Origin: Hymenobacter aerilatus
Lineage (GTDB): Bacteria; Bacteroidota; Bacteroidia; Cytophagales; Hymenobacteraceae
Assembly: GCF_022921095.1 (NCBI RefSeq)
Contig: NZ_CP095053.1
Location: 4,258,501-4,322,500, forward strand
Length of the DNA stretch: 64,000 nt
Direction: 5' to 3'
Numbering within the stretch: the first letter of the stretch is position 1; every line of letters begins with the position of its first letter. Shown here piece after piece: positions 52,030 to 59,742 of the stretch. The notes beneath the pieces are model-generated. The model searched no databases and had not been told where the DNA came from. It was given only the letters and a program-made list of their open reading frames with translations. The translations under genes and the position numbers were made by a program.

Positions 52030-52413
52030 TTAGTCGCGGCGAGCCATTTTTGCTTCAATCGAGTGCTGCGTGTGCGGCACAGCACGCAGGCGTTCTTTCG
52101 GAATCAGCTTGCCTGTACCGATACACACACCGTACGTACCGTTCTTGATACGGATCAGTGCGTTTTCCAGCTGCTGAATAAACTTCATCTGGCGCGAAGC
52201 CAATTGGTTTAAGCTTTCCTTCTCGGCAGTATCAGCGCCGTCTTCCAGTACCTTCGACGATGACGCCGTGTTATCGGTACCCGAATCGTTGCGCCGGCTC
52301 AGGGTTTCCTTAATAAAGCTCACTTCTTTCCGAGCAGCAGTTAGCTTATCCTGAATAATCTGCTCGAACTCAGCTAGCTCTTCCCTGGAATAGCGTAGGT
52401 TGTCGTCACTCAT
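52030..52413 (-). CDS. TraR/DksA family protein with degenerate zinc finger
   Basis: The 127-residue product has the DksA coiled-coil hairpin (about 10-80) and the C-terminal block NGTYGVCIGTGKLIPKERLRAVPHTQHSIEAK. In canonical C4 DksA proteins this block has two CxxC pairs. Here only one Cys (in GVCIG) is left and the others are replaced by T/H/S-type residues. The fold may hold without zinc, as in some oxidation-resistant DksA variants. DksA proteins bind the RNA polymerase secondary channel and mediate stringent control. It lies upstream of the rluB-type gene in the same direction. Confidence 0.88.
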   Translation of the reverse strand: MSDDNLRYSREELAEFEQIIQDKLTAARKEVSFIKETLSRRNDSGTDNTASSSKVLEDGADTAEKESLNQLASRQMKFIQQLENALIRIKNGTYGVCIGTGKLIPKERLRAVPHTQHSIEAKMARRD

Positions 52414-52653
52414 GTTGGGCAGGGAAAATATGATAAAGGGGTGATTGATTGCCTACCAGCATAGCCTTCTCGGTCATTTACTGGAATAGCCGGTCAACAG
52501 CAGCTTCTATAAATAAGTTTATAAGGCACTGTGTAGGGTTATATCCAGCCAATCAGCCGACGCTGCGCAAGGCTTTTCGGCCGCAAAGCTACGTCTTTGT
52601 CAATTAATTAGCTAACCTGCTTTTCCCTTCCTACCCCACCTAGTGTCTGCTTT

Positions 52654-53130
52654 TCAGAAGCCTAGCATATGAATGGCAGCCACGGCGCCTTCTACCCCTT
52701 TATTGCCGTGCTTGCCACCGGCCCGATCCCACGCTTGCTCCAGGGTATTGGTGGTAACCAACCCAAAGATGACGGGTTTATTAAACTTCAATCCCACGTT
52801 GGTGATGCCTTGTGCCACAGCATGGCATATATAGTCATCGTGCTTCGTTTCACCTTTGATAACCACCCCTAGGCAAATCACTGCATCTATTTCCTCGTGC
52901 TGAGCTAGTAGTTGGGCACCCAATGTCAACTCGAAGCTACCTGGTACGGTGTTGCGGTAGATGTTTTCCTCTTTTGCTCCGTGTTTGAGCAAGGTTTCAT
53001 ATGCGCCTTGCGCTAGTGTATCCGTGATTTCACGATTCCACTCGGCTACTACCAAGCCAAACCGCTTATCACTGATATCGATGAAGTGGTCAGAAGTGTA
53101 GTCGCTGAGGTTTTTGAGAGCAGTTGCCAT
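52654..53130 (-). CDS. ribH: 6,7-dimethyl-8-ribityllumazine synthase
   Basis: The 158-residue product has VVAEWNREIT (substrate loop), PGSFELTLGAQLLAQHEEIDAVICLGVVIKGETKHDDYICHAVAQGITN and FGLVTTNTLEQAWDRAGGKHGNKG. The GET-KHDDYI region holds the catalytic His position. Penultimate step of riboflavin synthesis. It lies downstream of the YfgM-like gene in the same direction, across a terminator. No FMN riboswitch seen. Confidence 0.96.
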   Translation of the reverse strand: MATALKNLSDYTSDHFIDISDKRFGLVVAEWNREITDTLAQGAYETLLKHGAKEENIYRNTVPGSFELTLGAQLLAQHEEIDAVICLGVVIKGETKHDDYICHAVAQGITNVGLKFNKPVIFGLVTTNTLEQAWDRAGGKHGNKGVEGAVAAIHMLGF

Positions 53131-53206
53131 GTAGCGCAGAGTTTAAAGATGTAGAGGTTTTGTAGTTGTGCAGAGTAGGGAGTAGCAGTTGCTACCCGTA
53201 TTCATA

Positions 53207-53237
53207 AAAAAAGGACGGTACCGGACCGTCCTTTTTT
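53207..53237 (-). terminator. terminator after the YfgM-like gene
   Basis: AAAAAAGGACGGT (53207-53219) pairs perfectly with 53225-53237 and is followed by U residues on the minus strand. Confidence 0.85.
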
Positions 53238-53274
53238 GTAGTAGTTGCTGAAACAGCGAAACCAACACAGGGTT

Positions 53275-54054
53275 TTACTTGCCTGCTAATGCTTCGTCGC
53301 GGGCTTTCAACTGACGAGCTTCGTTTACTTGCTGAGCGCTCTGGTAGTCATTAATGATTTTATCATATGTCTCCACTGCGCCGCTGTAATCTTTCGCCAT
53401 TTCCTGCGCCGTTGCTTTCTTCATTAGATACTCAGGCGAGAAATACTCATTGGACTTGTAGTTGGCAGCCTTGTCGTAAAAATCAGCGGCTTCCTTGTAC
53501 TTGTTCAACTCCATGTTGGCATCACCTATCAAAGAGTAAGCACGGGCCTGCACCAGCAGATCATCGGAGCTAAAGTCTTCCAGATAATCAATAGCAGCCT
53601 GATACTTACCCTGCTTCAGCGCAGCTACTCCAGCATAGAAGCTAGCCAAGTTGCCGGCTTTTGTGTTGCCGTATTCCGACGCAATGGTAGTAAGACCGTC
53701 ATATTGTCCATCGCCTTGCATGGCTTTGTTCAAGGAGTCGGCTTCCCAGTAGTTGACGGCCTGAAACATGGCAGTCTGCGCTTTCTCGTCTTGCGACGAA
53801 CGCCACATATAATAGCCTATAGCGCCTACCACGGCTAGTACCACTACAGCCAACAACCCCAGCAGCAGATTTTTATTACGCCGCACAAAATCCTCCGACT
53901 CAGCCAAACGGATAGCTAGCGCATCCGGATCTTCAAGTAACGGGTGCTCAGGCGTGCCATAGCGCCCTTCGTTGGTTGTGGGCTGCAACGGGTCGGCAGG
54001 CACCCGTTGCGGGCGATTCTGTGAACTATTGCGCGTATAAGGAATCTTAGACAT
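53275..54054 (-). CDS. YfgM-like membrane-anchored TPR protein
   Basis: Start at ATG 54054 (MSKIPYTRNSSQNRPQRVP). The 259-residue product has a polar cytoplasmic head, one membrane helix at ~62-83 (LLLGLLAVVVLAVVGAIGYYMW) and periplasmic TPR repeats (NLASFYAGVAALKQGKYQAAIDYLEDF, AYSLIGDANMELNKYKEAADFYDKAANY, TAQEMAKDYSGAVETYDKII). It resembles YfgM, a periplasmic chaperone partner of the Sec translocon. It starts 52 bp after the stop of pdhA. Confidence 0.88.
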   Translation of the reverse strand: MSKIPYTRNSSQNRPQRVPADPLQPTTNEGRYGTPEHPLLEDPDALAIRLAESEDFVRRNKNLLLGLLAVVVLAVVGAIGYYMWRSSQDEKAQTAMFQAVNYWEADSLNKAMQGDGQYDGLTTIASEYGNTKAGNLASFYAGVAALKQGKYQAAIDYLEDFSSDDLLVQARAYSLIGDANMELNKYKEAADFYDKAANYKSNEYFSPEYLMKKATAQEMAKDYSGAVETYDKIINDYQSAQQVNEARQLKARDEALAGK

Positions 54055-54106
54055 ACTACAAGTGGCTTTTACAAGCCGCAAAAGTGCTTATCAATGACTG
54101 GCCGTA

Positions 54107-55312
54107 CTATTCGCGGATGAATGGATAATCTTCCTCCACGTATACGTCGCGGTAGAGTTCTTCCGGATCGGGGAAGGGCGAGTTTTCAGCGAAATCAACC
54201 GACTCCTGCACCCGACCTTTGATATTCTCGTCAACGGCGTTGAGTTCATCTTCCGTCGCAAAGTTGTGCGTCAGAATCGTGTGGCGCACGGCTTCAATGG
54301 AGTCGCGCGAGCGGAAATCCTCTAGCTCTTCTTTAGTGCGGTATTTTGCCGGGTCACTCATCGAGTGGCCTTTGTAGCGATAGGTCTTGAACTCTAACAG
54401 GGTAGGACCTTCGCCGGCGCGGGCACGCTCGGCGGCGCGGGCTACGGCTTCGTGTACATCCTCTACGTTCATGGCATTCACTGGCTCCGAGGGCATGTCA
54501 TACGACAGTCCTAGCTTGTACAGCTCAATCACGTTGGAAGTACGCTGCACGGAAGTACCCATAGCGTAACCGTTATTTTCGATAACGAAAATAACGGGCA
54601 GCTTCCACAGCATTGCCATGTTGAAGGCTTCATGCAAAGCGCCCTGGCGCACGGCTCCGTCGCCCATGTAGCAAATGCAGAGGTTGCCCGTCTTGTTGTA
54701 TTTCTCAGCAAAGGCAATACCAGCGCCCAGCGGAATCTGACCGCCAACAATACCGTGGCCGCCAACGAAGTTCACCTCTTTATCGAAGATGTGCATGGAG
54801 CCACCTTTGCCCTTAGAACAACCCGTAGCTTTTGCAAACAGCTCGGCCATGATGGCATTAGGCGAAGTGCCCAGGGCCAGAGGGTGGGCGTGGTCACGGT
54901 AGGCCGTAATCCACTTATCGTCTTTGGTGAGGGCCGATACGGCACCTGCTACGCAAGCCTCTTGTCCAATATACAAGTGGCAGAAGCCTTTGATCTTTTG
55001 CTGACCATATAGCTGCCCTGCTTTTTCCTCAAACTTGCGCATGAGCTGCATCTGCTCATACCAAGATAGGTACTGCTCTTTGGAAAACTCTGGGTTATCC
55101 GGAGTCGTAGCCTTAGGGGCGCCGGTAGCCTCTTTCGCCTCGGGATTGGAGGCCGGCGCACCCGAATCGGGTTGCTGAACCGTTTCCGTCAGCTCCGTTG
55201 CTTCTTGCGCAGCTTCGGAAGGTTTGGCCTTGCCGCTAGGGGCATTTTTCGTTTTAGCTGGCTTGCTCTCCTTGGAAGCTTTGGGGGCAGCCTTTACTTT
55301 CGTCTCCGCCAT
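54107..55312 (-). CDS. pdhA: pyruvate dehydrogenase E1 component subunit alpha, with N-terminal K/A/P-rich extension
   Basis: The 401-residue product has the E1-alpha core from about residue 80 (SKEQYLSWYEQMQLMRKFEEKAGQLYGQQKIKGFCHLYIGQEACVAG). The thiamine diphosphate motif is GDGAVRQGALHEAFNMAMLWKLPVIFVIENN, and the phosphorylation-loop region is KTYRYKGHSMSDP. The first ~75 residues are an Ala/Lys/Pro/Glu-rich tail that other E1-alpha proteins usually lack. It resembles the flexible linkers of E2 and may help tether E1 to the complex. pdhB is not in the window. It diverges from recF with a 65-bp gap. Confidence 0.94.
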   Translation of the reverse strand: MAETKVKAAPKASKESKPAKTKNAPSGKAKPSEAAQEATELTETVQQPDSGAPASNPEAKEATGAPKATTPDNPEFSKEQYLSWYEQMQLMRKFEEKAGQLYGQQKIKGFCHLYIGQEACVAGAVSALTKDDKWITAYRDHAHPLALGTSPNAIMAELFAKATGCSKGKGGSMHIFDKEVNFVGGHGIVGGQIPLGAGIAFAEKYNKTGNLCICYMGDGAVRQGALHEAFNMAMLWKLPVIFVIENNGYAMGTSVQRTSNVIELYKLGLSYDMPSEPVNAMNVEDVHEAVARAAERARAGEGPTLLEFKTYRYKGHSMSDPAKYRTKEELEDFRSRDSIEAVRHTILTHNFATEDELNAVDENIKGRVQESVDFAENSPFPDPEELYRDVYVEEDYPFIRE

Positions 55313-55377
55313 CGTGCTCTTGGTTGTTCGCGTTTGGGATGCGAAAGTACGTAAAAGGATTGCAATTCCGAACCCGA

Positions 55378-56487
55378 ATGAATCTTGAAACTCTGCACCT
55401 TCTCTTCTTCAAAAACTACGAAGAAGTCAATCTACGCCTCTCGCCGCACATTAATTGCTTCATTGGCGACAATGGTAGTGGCAAAACCAATCTACTGGAT
55501 GCTATTCACTATTTATCACTTACTAAGAGTGCTTTCAACGCGGCTGATACGCAGACAATTAAACACGGTGAAGAGTTCTTTGTAGTGCGTGGCCGGTTTC
55601 ATGCTCTTTCTTCTGACCATGCCGATGAGGTTATCCAATGTAGTCTGCGGATGGGCCAGAAGAAAACCGTTACGCACGACAAACAGCCCTATGAGCGGAT
55701 ATCCGACCACATCGGGCGCTACCCTGTTGTGTTGATTTCGCCTTATGATACAGACCTAATTCGGCAGGGTAGCGAGGACCGGCGCCGCTACTTTGATAGT
55801 TTGATGTCGCAGCTCGATCATACGTATCTAGAGCTATTAATTTCTTACTCACATTTGCTGCGCCAACGAAACGCGCTGCTCAAAGCTGCTAATGGCCAAG
55901 CGTACGACCGGGATTATCTATTGGTATTAGATGAACAATTAGCGCCCCTCGGAGAGCAACTAGCTCAGCTTCGCCAGCAATTCTTGGATGAATTTACACC
56001 GCTTTTTCAGAAGCACTACCAGCAACTTTCCGACGACCGGGAGGAAGTGACGCTTACTTATAAGAGCCAAGTACCAGCCACTGACTTTCTGAAAGTACTG
56101 CGTCTCAACGAACGCAAAGATCTGTTACTTCAGCGTACCCACGCCGGCCCACACCGCGACGATTTCGTTTTTCTGATGAACGACTTACCTGTTAAGAACT
56201 ACGGCTCGCAGGGTCAGCAAAAGTCGTATGCCATTGCTTTAAAACTTGCGCAGTTCGAGATACTAGCCATCCGTAAGCAGCAAAAACCCATTCTACTGCT
56301 AGACGATATTTTCGACCGATTAGATGAGAAGCGCATTACCCAATTAATGCGCTTAGTGGCTGACCATACTTTCGGCCAGGTTTTCTTAACGGATACTCAC
56401 CTCGACCGGACTGATCGAGTCTTATCAACGCTATCTGAACAAATCAGCCGCTTTCGTGTAGAGAACGGCGCAGTCTCTCCGTTATAG
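55378..56487 (+). CDS. recF: DNA replication and repair protein RecF
   Basis: Start at ATG 55378 (MNLETLHLLFFKNYEEVNLRLSP). The 369-residue product has Walker A GDNGSGKT (30-37), the RecF-specific signature NYGSQGQQKSYAIALKLAQF, and Walker B PILLLDDIFDRLD, with the FLTDTHLDR D-loop. SMC-like ATPase loading RecA at gaps with RecOR. In many bacteria it lies near the chromosomal origin, which agrees with the nearby parS-like site. Confidence 0.96.
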   Translation: MNLETLHLLFFKNYEEVNLRLSPHINCFIGDNGSGKTNLLDAIHYLSLTKSAFNAADTQTIKHGEEFFVVRGRFHALSSDHADEVIQCSLRMGQKKTVTHDKQPYERISDHIGRYPVVLISPYDTDLIRQGSEDRRRYFDSLMSQLDHTYLELLISYSHLLRQRNALLKAANGQAYDRDYLLVLDEQLAPLGEQLAQLRQQFLDEFTPLFQKHYQQLSDDREEVTLTYKSQVPATDFLKVLRLNERKDLLLQRTHAGPHRDDFVFLMNDLPVKNYGSQGQQKSYAIALKLAQFEILAIRKQQKPILLLDDIFDRLDEKRITQLMRLVADHTFGQVFLTDTHLDRTDRVLSTLSEQISRFRVENGAVSPL

Positions 56488-56500
56488 CTAATGGGTTGCG

Positions 56501-56508
56501 TACCTTTG
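56501..56508 (+). promoter_or_regulatory. -7 element TACCTTTG upstream of the DUF721 gene
   Basis: TACCTTTG fits TAnnTTTG. It begins 13 nt after the recF stop codon and 46 nt before the GTG start of the next gene. The -33 box is unclear. Confidence 0.5.
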
Positions 56509-56554
56509 TATACTCTTCATATTTTGAGTATTCGCCCGTCCTTACACAATTTCA

Positions 56555-56872
56555 GTGAAAAAACATAAGTCTTCAGAAAATTACCGACAGGCAGATATTA
56601 TTCCTTTGAAGGACGGTATTAGTGCTTTGCTGAAGGCTTACCGCATACAGGGCAAACTGAATGAGGTGGTTGTCGTTTCCAGTTGGGAACGGGTGATGGG
56701 AAAGGCTGTGGCCTTAAAAACACAAGAAGTATTTGTGAGTAAAGGAAAACTGTTTGTCCGTCTCACTTCTGCCCCTCTCAAGCATGAGCTCGTGATGGCC
56801 AAGACAAGAGTACTGGAGATTATCAACGCAGAGGTTGGCGAGGAGATAATTAAAGAAGTAGTCTTTCTATAA
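56555..56872 (+). CDS. DUF721/DciA-like protein
   Basis: A GTG start gives a 105-residue product (VKKHKSSENYRQADIIPLKDGISALLKAYRIQGKLNEV) matching the KH-like DUF721 domain, with VSSWERVMGKAVALKTQEVFVSKGKLFVRLTSAPLKHELVMAKTRVLEIIN. DciA-type members recruit the replicative helicase in bacteria that lack DnaC; the Bacteroidota version is shorter. It follows recF by 67 bp, which fits a replication-repair group. Confidence 0.88.
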   Translation: MKKHKSSENYRQADIIPLKDGISALLKAYRIQGKLNEVVVVSSWERVMGKAVALKTQEVFVSKGKLFVRLTSAPLKHELVMAKTRVLEIINAEVGEEIIKEVVFL

Positions 56873-57605
56873 GGGCACTCTGCTTCCCCTACCCTCATCT
56901 CAATACTTAATTGAGCGCATCACTGCCGCACTTCGGCACAGCAGGCAACAACATCAAGATTGTGGATTGAATCCTCTCTTGCATGGCCGGTGTTTATACC
57001 TCTCATTTTCGCTCGCTATTCGTTCCATATTTAGCTTTCGTGCTCAAGCGATTTTGTCGGTAGAGTAATATATAGTTCTTCTCTTAGCTGAAAGAACCAG
57101 CTACAGCCGTAGTGGCTATTTCAGGCGCTGTAGTACTAAGACAAATTGCCTCCTCCATTATCTGGTTTATGTTATTGAAGTTGCCACTTCAACAAAACAA
57201 AGTTCTCAGTCTACACTAAACGTCGTTTCTCAAAAGCATCTGCTATGGCATGCGCTTGCTTTAGGGTCGCTAGAAGAAATATAGCACCTACTTCATAGGG
57301 TTAGTTGCCCGAAGTAACAGAGCTTATACCGACCGATCTAACCGGCTCTCTATACTTTCAGTTGAGAAGCTAATTATCTATTTACGGTTCTTAAGCATAT
57401 GTGCTATTGCTCAGTGGCGCAGTAATGGTGTGACCCGTTTCTTATTGGGCACTGAACAGAGTCTGCTGAACTATCCGACAAATTGGTTGCTAACTCTATT
57501 TCTTATTAGGCTGAGTTGCTATATAGCTATAAGCTTAACAGCAATCAGTACATCCTCTTTTGGCCTATACTTGTTCACTGCGGTATTGAACTATTTGACA
57601 AAAAT
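56873..57605. other. AT-rich gene-free stretch before parS
   Basis: About 730 bp with no convincing coding ORF: the only ORF (57430-57666) has poor codon composition and overlaps the parS-like site. I see no tRNA, rRNA or familiar RNA and no strong terminator after the DUF721 gene. It may be a decayed gene or a structural DNA segment. Confidence 0.55.
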
Positions 57606-57621
57606 GTTTCACGTGGAACAT
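57606..57621. other. parS-like centromere site
   Basis: TGTTTCACGTGGAACA matches the bacterial chromosomal parS consensus (TGTTNCACGTGAAACA) at 15 of 16 positions, with A replaced by G at position 12. It is a near-perfect palindrome around CACGTG. No other such site was seen in the window, although CACGTG occurs many times. ParB binding here would place this region near the replication origin. It lies 6 bp past the stop codon of the HTH gene. Confidence 0.75.
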
Positions 57622-57626
57622 AATTG

Positions 57627-58013
57627 TTATTTAGGACCATACACTTTTATCAATAGCTCATTATAAGCTTCGAGTAAAGCAATGTACTTGGTTTGGAGAG
57701 CTAAAAGCTGTTCTGTTTGATCCTGAGAAGATGTTACAGGGGAGGTGTTACGCTGTAAAGCAGAAGGACTAGACACTTTTGTAGGGGCGTTCGTTACAAA
57801 TGACAGAACAGACTGATGACTTTGTGTAAAGTCTTGAGAGAAATCATGCCCAATAATGTCACCTATTTTTTTTACAAAGTCGTAATCAAGTGTATCATCC
57901 TTGAATTTACGATAGATTGTAGGTCGTGTAATACCTAGTTCGTCAACAATGCGCGTGATAGAAATACCACTGTTTTTAATAGCATTTTGCAGTATTTCTC
58001 CTTGATGAGGCAT
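57627..58013 (-). CDS. helix-turn-helix DNA-binding protein
   Basis: Start at ATG 58013 (MPHQGEILQNAIKNSGISITRIVDELGITRPTIYRKFKDD). An upstream in-frame start would lie inside the repeat array. The 128-residue product has an N-terminal HTH (~10-40, SITRIVDELGITRPTIYRKF), a linker rich in S, T, P and Q, and a C-terminal coiled coil (LLALQTKYIALLEAYNELL) suited for dimerisation. A dyad operator and many TGTAA half-sites lie directly upstream and overlap its promoter, so self-repression is likely. It is not ParB or DnaA. Cellular role unknown. Confidence 0.85.
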   Translation of the reverse strand: MPHQGEILQNAIKNSGISITRIVDELGITRPTIYRKFKDDTLDYDFVKKIGDIIGHDFSQDFTQSHQSVLSFVTNAPTKVSSPSALQRNTSPVTSSQDQTEQLLALQTKYIALLEAYNELLIKVYGPK

Positions 58014-58024
58014 ATCCTGAGCAT

Positions 58025-58289
58025 TGTAACTACTGTATGTAAAGTTGTAAACATTGATACAATAAAGCAAATACAATTACAAATATAAACAATGAACTGT
58101 AACACTGTAAATAATTACATTGTTACAGCATAGTTACACACATTACAAGTTAATACAAGTCGTTACAACCTTACATATTACGTAACATAATCATAAAAGC
58201 GGTACATAAATAGCGTGTATAGCCATATGATAATCTAAAAACGGCTCCAATACATGTTTTAAAACAGTGTTACACTGTAATAGGTGTAA
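58025..58289. repeat. array of TGTAA/TTACA half-sites with dyad operator
   Basis: In 265 bp I count 7 TGTAA and 8 TTACA. Four times two half-sites are spaced as TGTAA-N3-TGTAA (58038-58050, 58098-58110, 58115-58127, 58163-58175; the last two on the minus strand). A dyad at 58097-58110/58115-58128 pairs 13 of 14 with a 4-nt spacer. A smaller odd palindrome, CAGTGT-T-ACACTG, is at 58265-58277. The likely ligand is the product of the gene at 57627-58013. Confidence 0.8.
58080..58087 (-). promoter_or_regulatory. -7 element TATATTTG for the HTH gene
   Basis: On the minus strand this reads TATATTTG (TAnnTTTG). The dyad at 58097-58128 covers the expected -33 position, and the start codon is ~67 nt downstream. 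A bound dimer would block RNA polymerase. Confidence 0.5.
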
Positions 58290-58493
58290 TAGTTATTTAG
58301 GTACAGTAAAACCGTGCTGATCCTTTATCTAAAAAACTGTCAAGGATGAAATCAGATGGAGTGAATGATACACAAGCTAGAGTAAACGGAGATGATACAG
58401 TTTGTATCCGTTGAGCTGTAGTTATCAATTGCATTACTGTGCCTTTGAATGCGCTCAGTGGAAAGAAATAGTATACAGGCTAAGGGAGTTTGC
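58290..58493. other. gene-free AT-rich spacer, proximal part
   Basis: No coding ORF of credible composition and no RNA gene recognised. It contains only scattered single TGTA-type words. Confidence 0.5.
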
Positions 58494-58539
58494 ACCCTAC
58501 CCTACCCTACCCTACCCTACCCTACCCTACCCTACCCTA
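58494..58539. repeat. tandem ACCCT pentamer repeat (nine units)
   Basis: Nine perfect ACCCT units from 58494 to 58538 plus one A. The minus strand reads (AGGGT)n, with nine GGG runs separated by TA, enough for one or two intramolecular G-quadruplexes. Simple pentamer repeats of this length are prone to slippage, so unit number may vary between strains. It lies in the gene-free stretch upstream of the DUF2939-like gene. Confidence 0.9.
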
Positions 58540-58991
58540 TACCATGCTTCATGACTCTCAATTAGGTCATCGCCTGATAATAAACTCTTGCCTTATAAGA
58601 GAATTTGAGGTTCACCACACTATAGCTGAACAGCGACAGCAGGTCACTTTATCTATGCGTGGTAGTGCCAGCCTTCTGGATAGCCAATCAAAATGACATT
58701 CGGTTTGTGTATATACTATTGCGTACTGTGAGTTTAGAGTTGATCTTGTAGATAGTGTACTCAAGTAGCACGCTCCAGTCAGTGCGAGAAACCTGCGTAG
58801 AAAAGCTTTCAAAGCAACGAGCGGTAGCGGCACATAGGTTGCCTCAGTTACAGGGAGGTGGGATAGGTTAGAGCTGCTAAGGAAATACTTGATACCAGCA
58901 GTCCTTTCTCAATAGCGTATGTCATTGCATCTTCTTACTCCTGCCTTTCTATATGACCCGTCTTTTCAGTTTGTTTATAGAATACTCTACC
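58540..58991. other. gene-free spacer, distal part
   Basis: About 450 bp without a supported gene; short ORFs on both strands (for example 58612-58833 minus) have no family features. The last part must hold the promoter of the DUF2939-like gene, but no clean TAnnTTTG is visible. Confidence 0.5.
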
Positions 58992-59615
58992 ATGAAAAAA
59001 GCTTTTTTACTTGTCACATTGCTCTCTGTGCTGATAGGCGGCTATTGGTATTACCGCACTACAGCAGCAGGCCCGAAATATTCTCTATTGAAGGCAGCAG
59101 CCGCAGTACAATCACACGACGTAGCGGCATTCGAGCAATACGTAGACGTGGAAAGCATAGCAAGTGATATAGTAGATCAAGTAACTACCCAGCGTACTAC
59201 CCTGAAATTACTGAACCCAGGTGGTGTCGCTTTTATGAGTAGCCTACGATTACTTAAGCCACAACTAGCCGCAGCTGCGCGCGAGGAAGTACAGCGCTAT
59301 GTAGAAACTGGCTCCGTAGAAGCTGCAACAGCCGCTCAGTCAAAGCGTCCGCTCAACGTATCGATACTAGGCTTGGCTGGTAAGATGGTGAGTCCCGACA
59401 GCAAATTCAAAGACGTAAAATATGTGAAGGAAGAAAGTAGTGAGCAGGCTTTGGTTGGGCTGGAATTCACGCAGCCTGCATACGACACTACTTTGGTGCT
59501 GGAGTTGAAGATGATCAAGCGCGATGACCATTGGCAAGTAACGCAAGTGACCAATACAGATGAGCTAATACGCCACGTGGCACGATTGGAAAAGCAACGA
59601 ATGCTTAGAAAGTAA
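58992..59615 (+). CDS. DUF2939-like membrane-anchored or secreted protein
   Basis: Start at ATG 58992 (MKKAFLLVTLLSVLIGGYWYY), giving one N-terminal hydrophobic segment (signal anchor). The 207-residue product has the DUF2939 pattern AAAVQSHDVAAFEQYVDVESIASDIVDQV, followed by a helical region and a C-terminal beta-rich part (VKYVKEESSEQALVGLEFTQPAYDTTLVLELKMIKRDDHWQVTQVTN). Function unknown. Single gene with a strong terminator. Confidence 0.82.
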   Translation: MKKAFLLVTLLSVLIGGYWYYRTTAAGPKYSLLKAAAAVQSHDVAAFEQYVDVESIASDIVDQVTTQRTTLKLLNPGGVAFMSSLRLLKPQLAAAAREEVQRYVETGSVEAATAAQSKRPLNVSILGLAGKMVSPDSKFKDVKYVKEESSEQALVGLEFTQPAYDTTLVLELKMIKRDDHWQVTQVTNTDELIRHVARLEKQRMLRK

Positions 59616-59639
59616 GTCTGACGCTATACACACACAAAC

Positions 59640-59679
59640 AAAGAGAGGCCCGGTTGCATGTGCAACCGGGCCTCTCTTT
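59640..59679. terminator. bidirectional terminator, 19-bp palindrome
   Basis: Arms 59640-59658 and 59661-59679 pair perfectly around TG. It is shared by the DUF2939-like gene and the convergent rhomboid gene. Confidence 0.85.
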
Positions 59680-59742
59680 ATAGTAGTGCTGGAGATTTTT
59701 TAATTATTGATTTTCAAACTTAAATTTCTGAATATCAATTAC

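Noticed and set aside
51315-52033. Long ORFs in other frames over the rluB-type gene (51315-51866 minus; 51470-52033 plus)
   Set aside because: Low-complexity R/P/S/A-rich or V/A-rich translations produced by the repetitive GC-rich coding sequence of the RGG head.
57430-57666. 78-codon ORF spanning the parS-like site
   Set aside because: Poor codon composition, no homologous pattern, and it runs into the end of the HTH gene.
58080-58330. Possible replication origin with DnaA boxes
   Set aside because: No TTATNCACA-type boxes were found in the AT-rich stretch. The repeated word is TGTAA, so an oriC call is not supported by sequence alone.
58494-58539. CRISPR array or minisatellite gene
   Set aside because: Units are 5 nt with no spacers; it is a simple tandem repeat.
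58919-59167. 82-codon ORF overlapping the start of the DUF2939-like gene
   Set aside because: Out-of-frame shadow of the real gene, which has a signal anchor and a family pattern.
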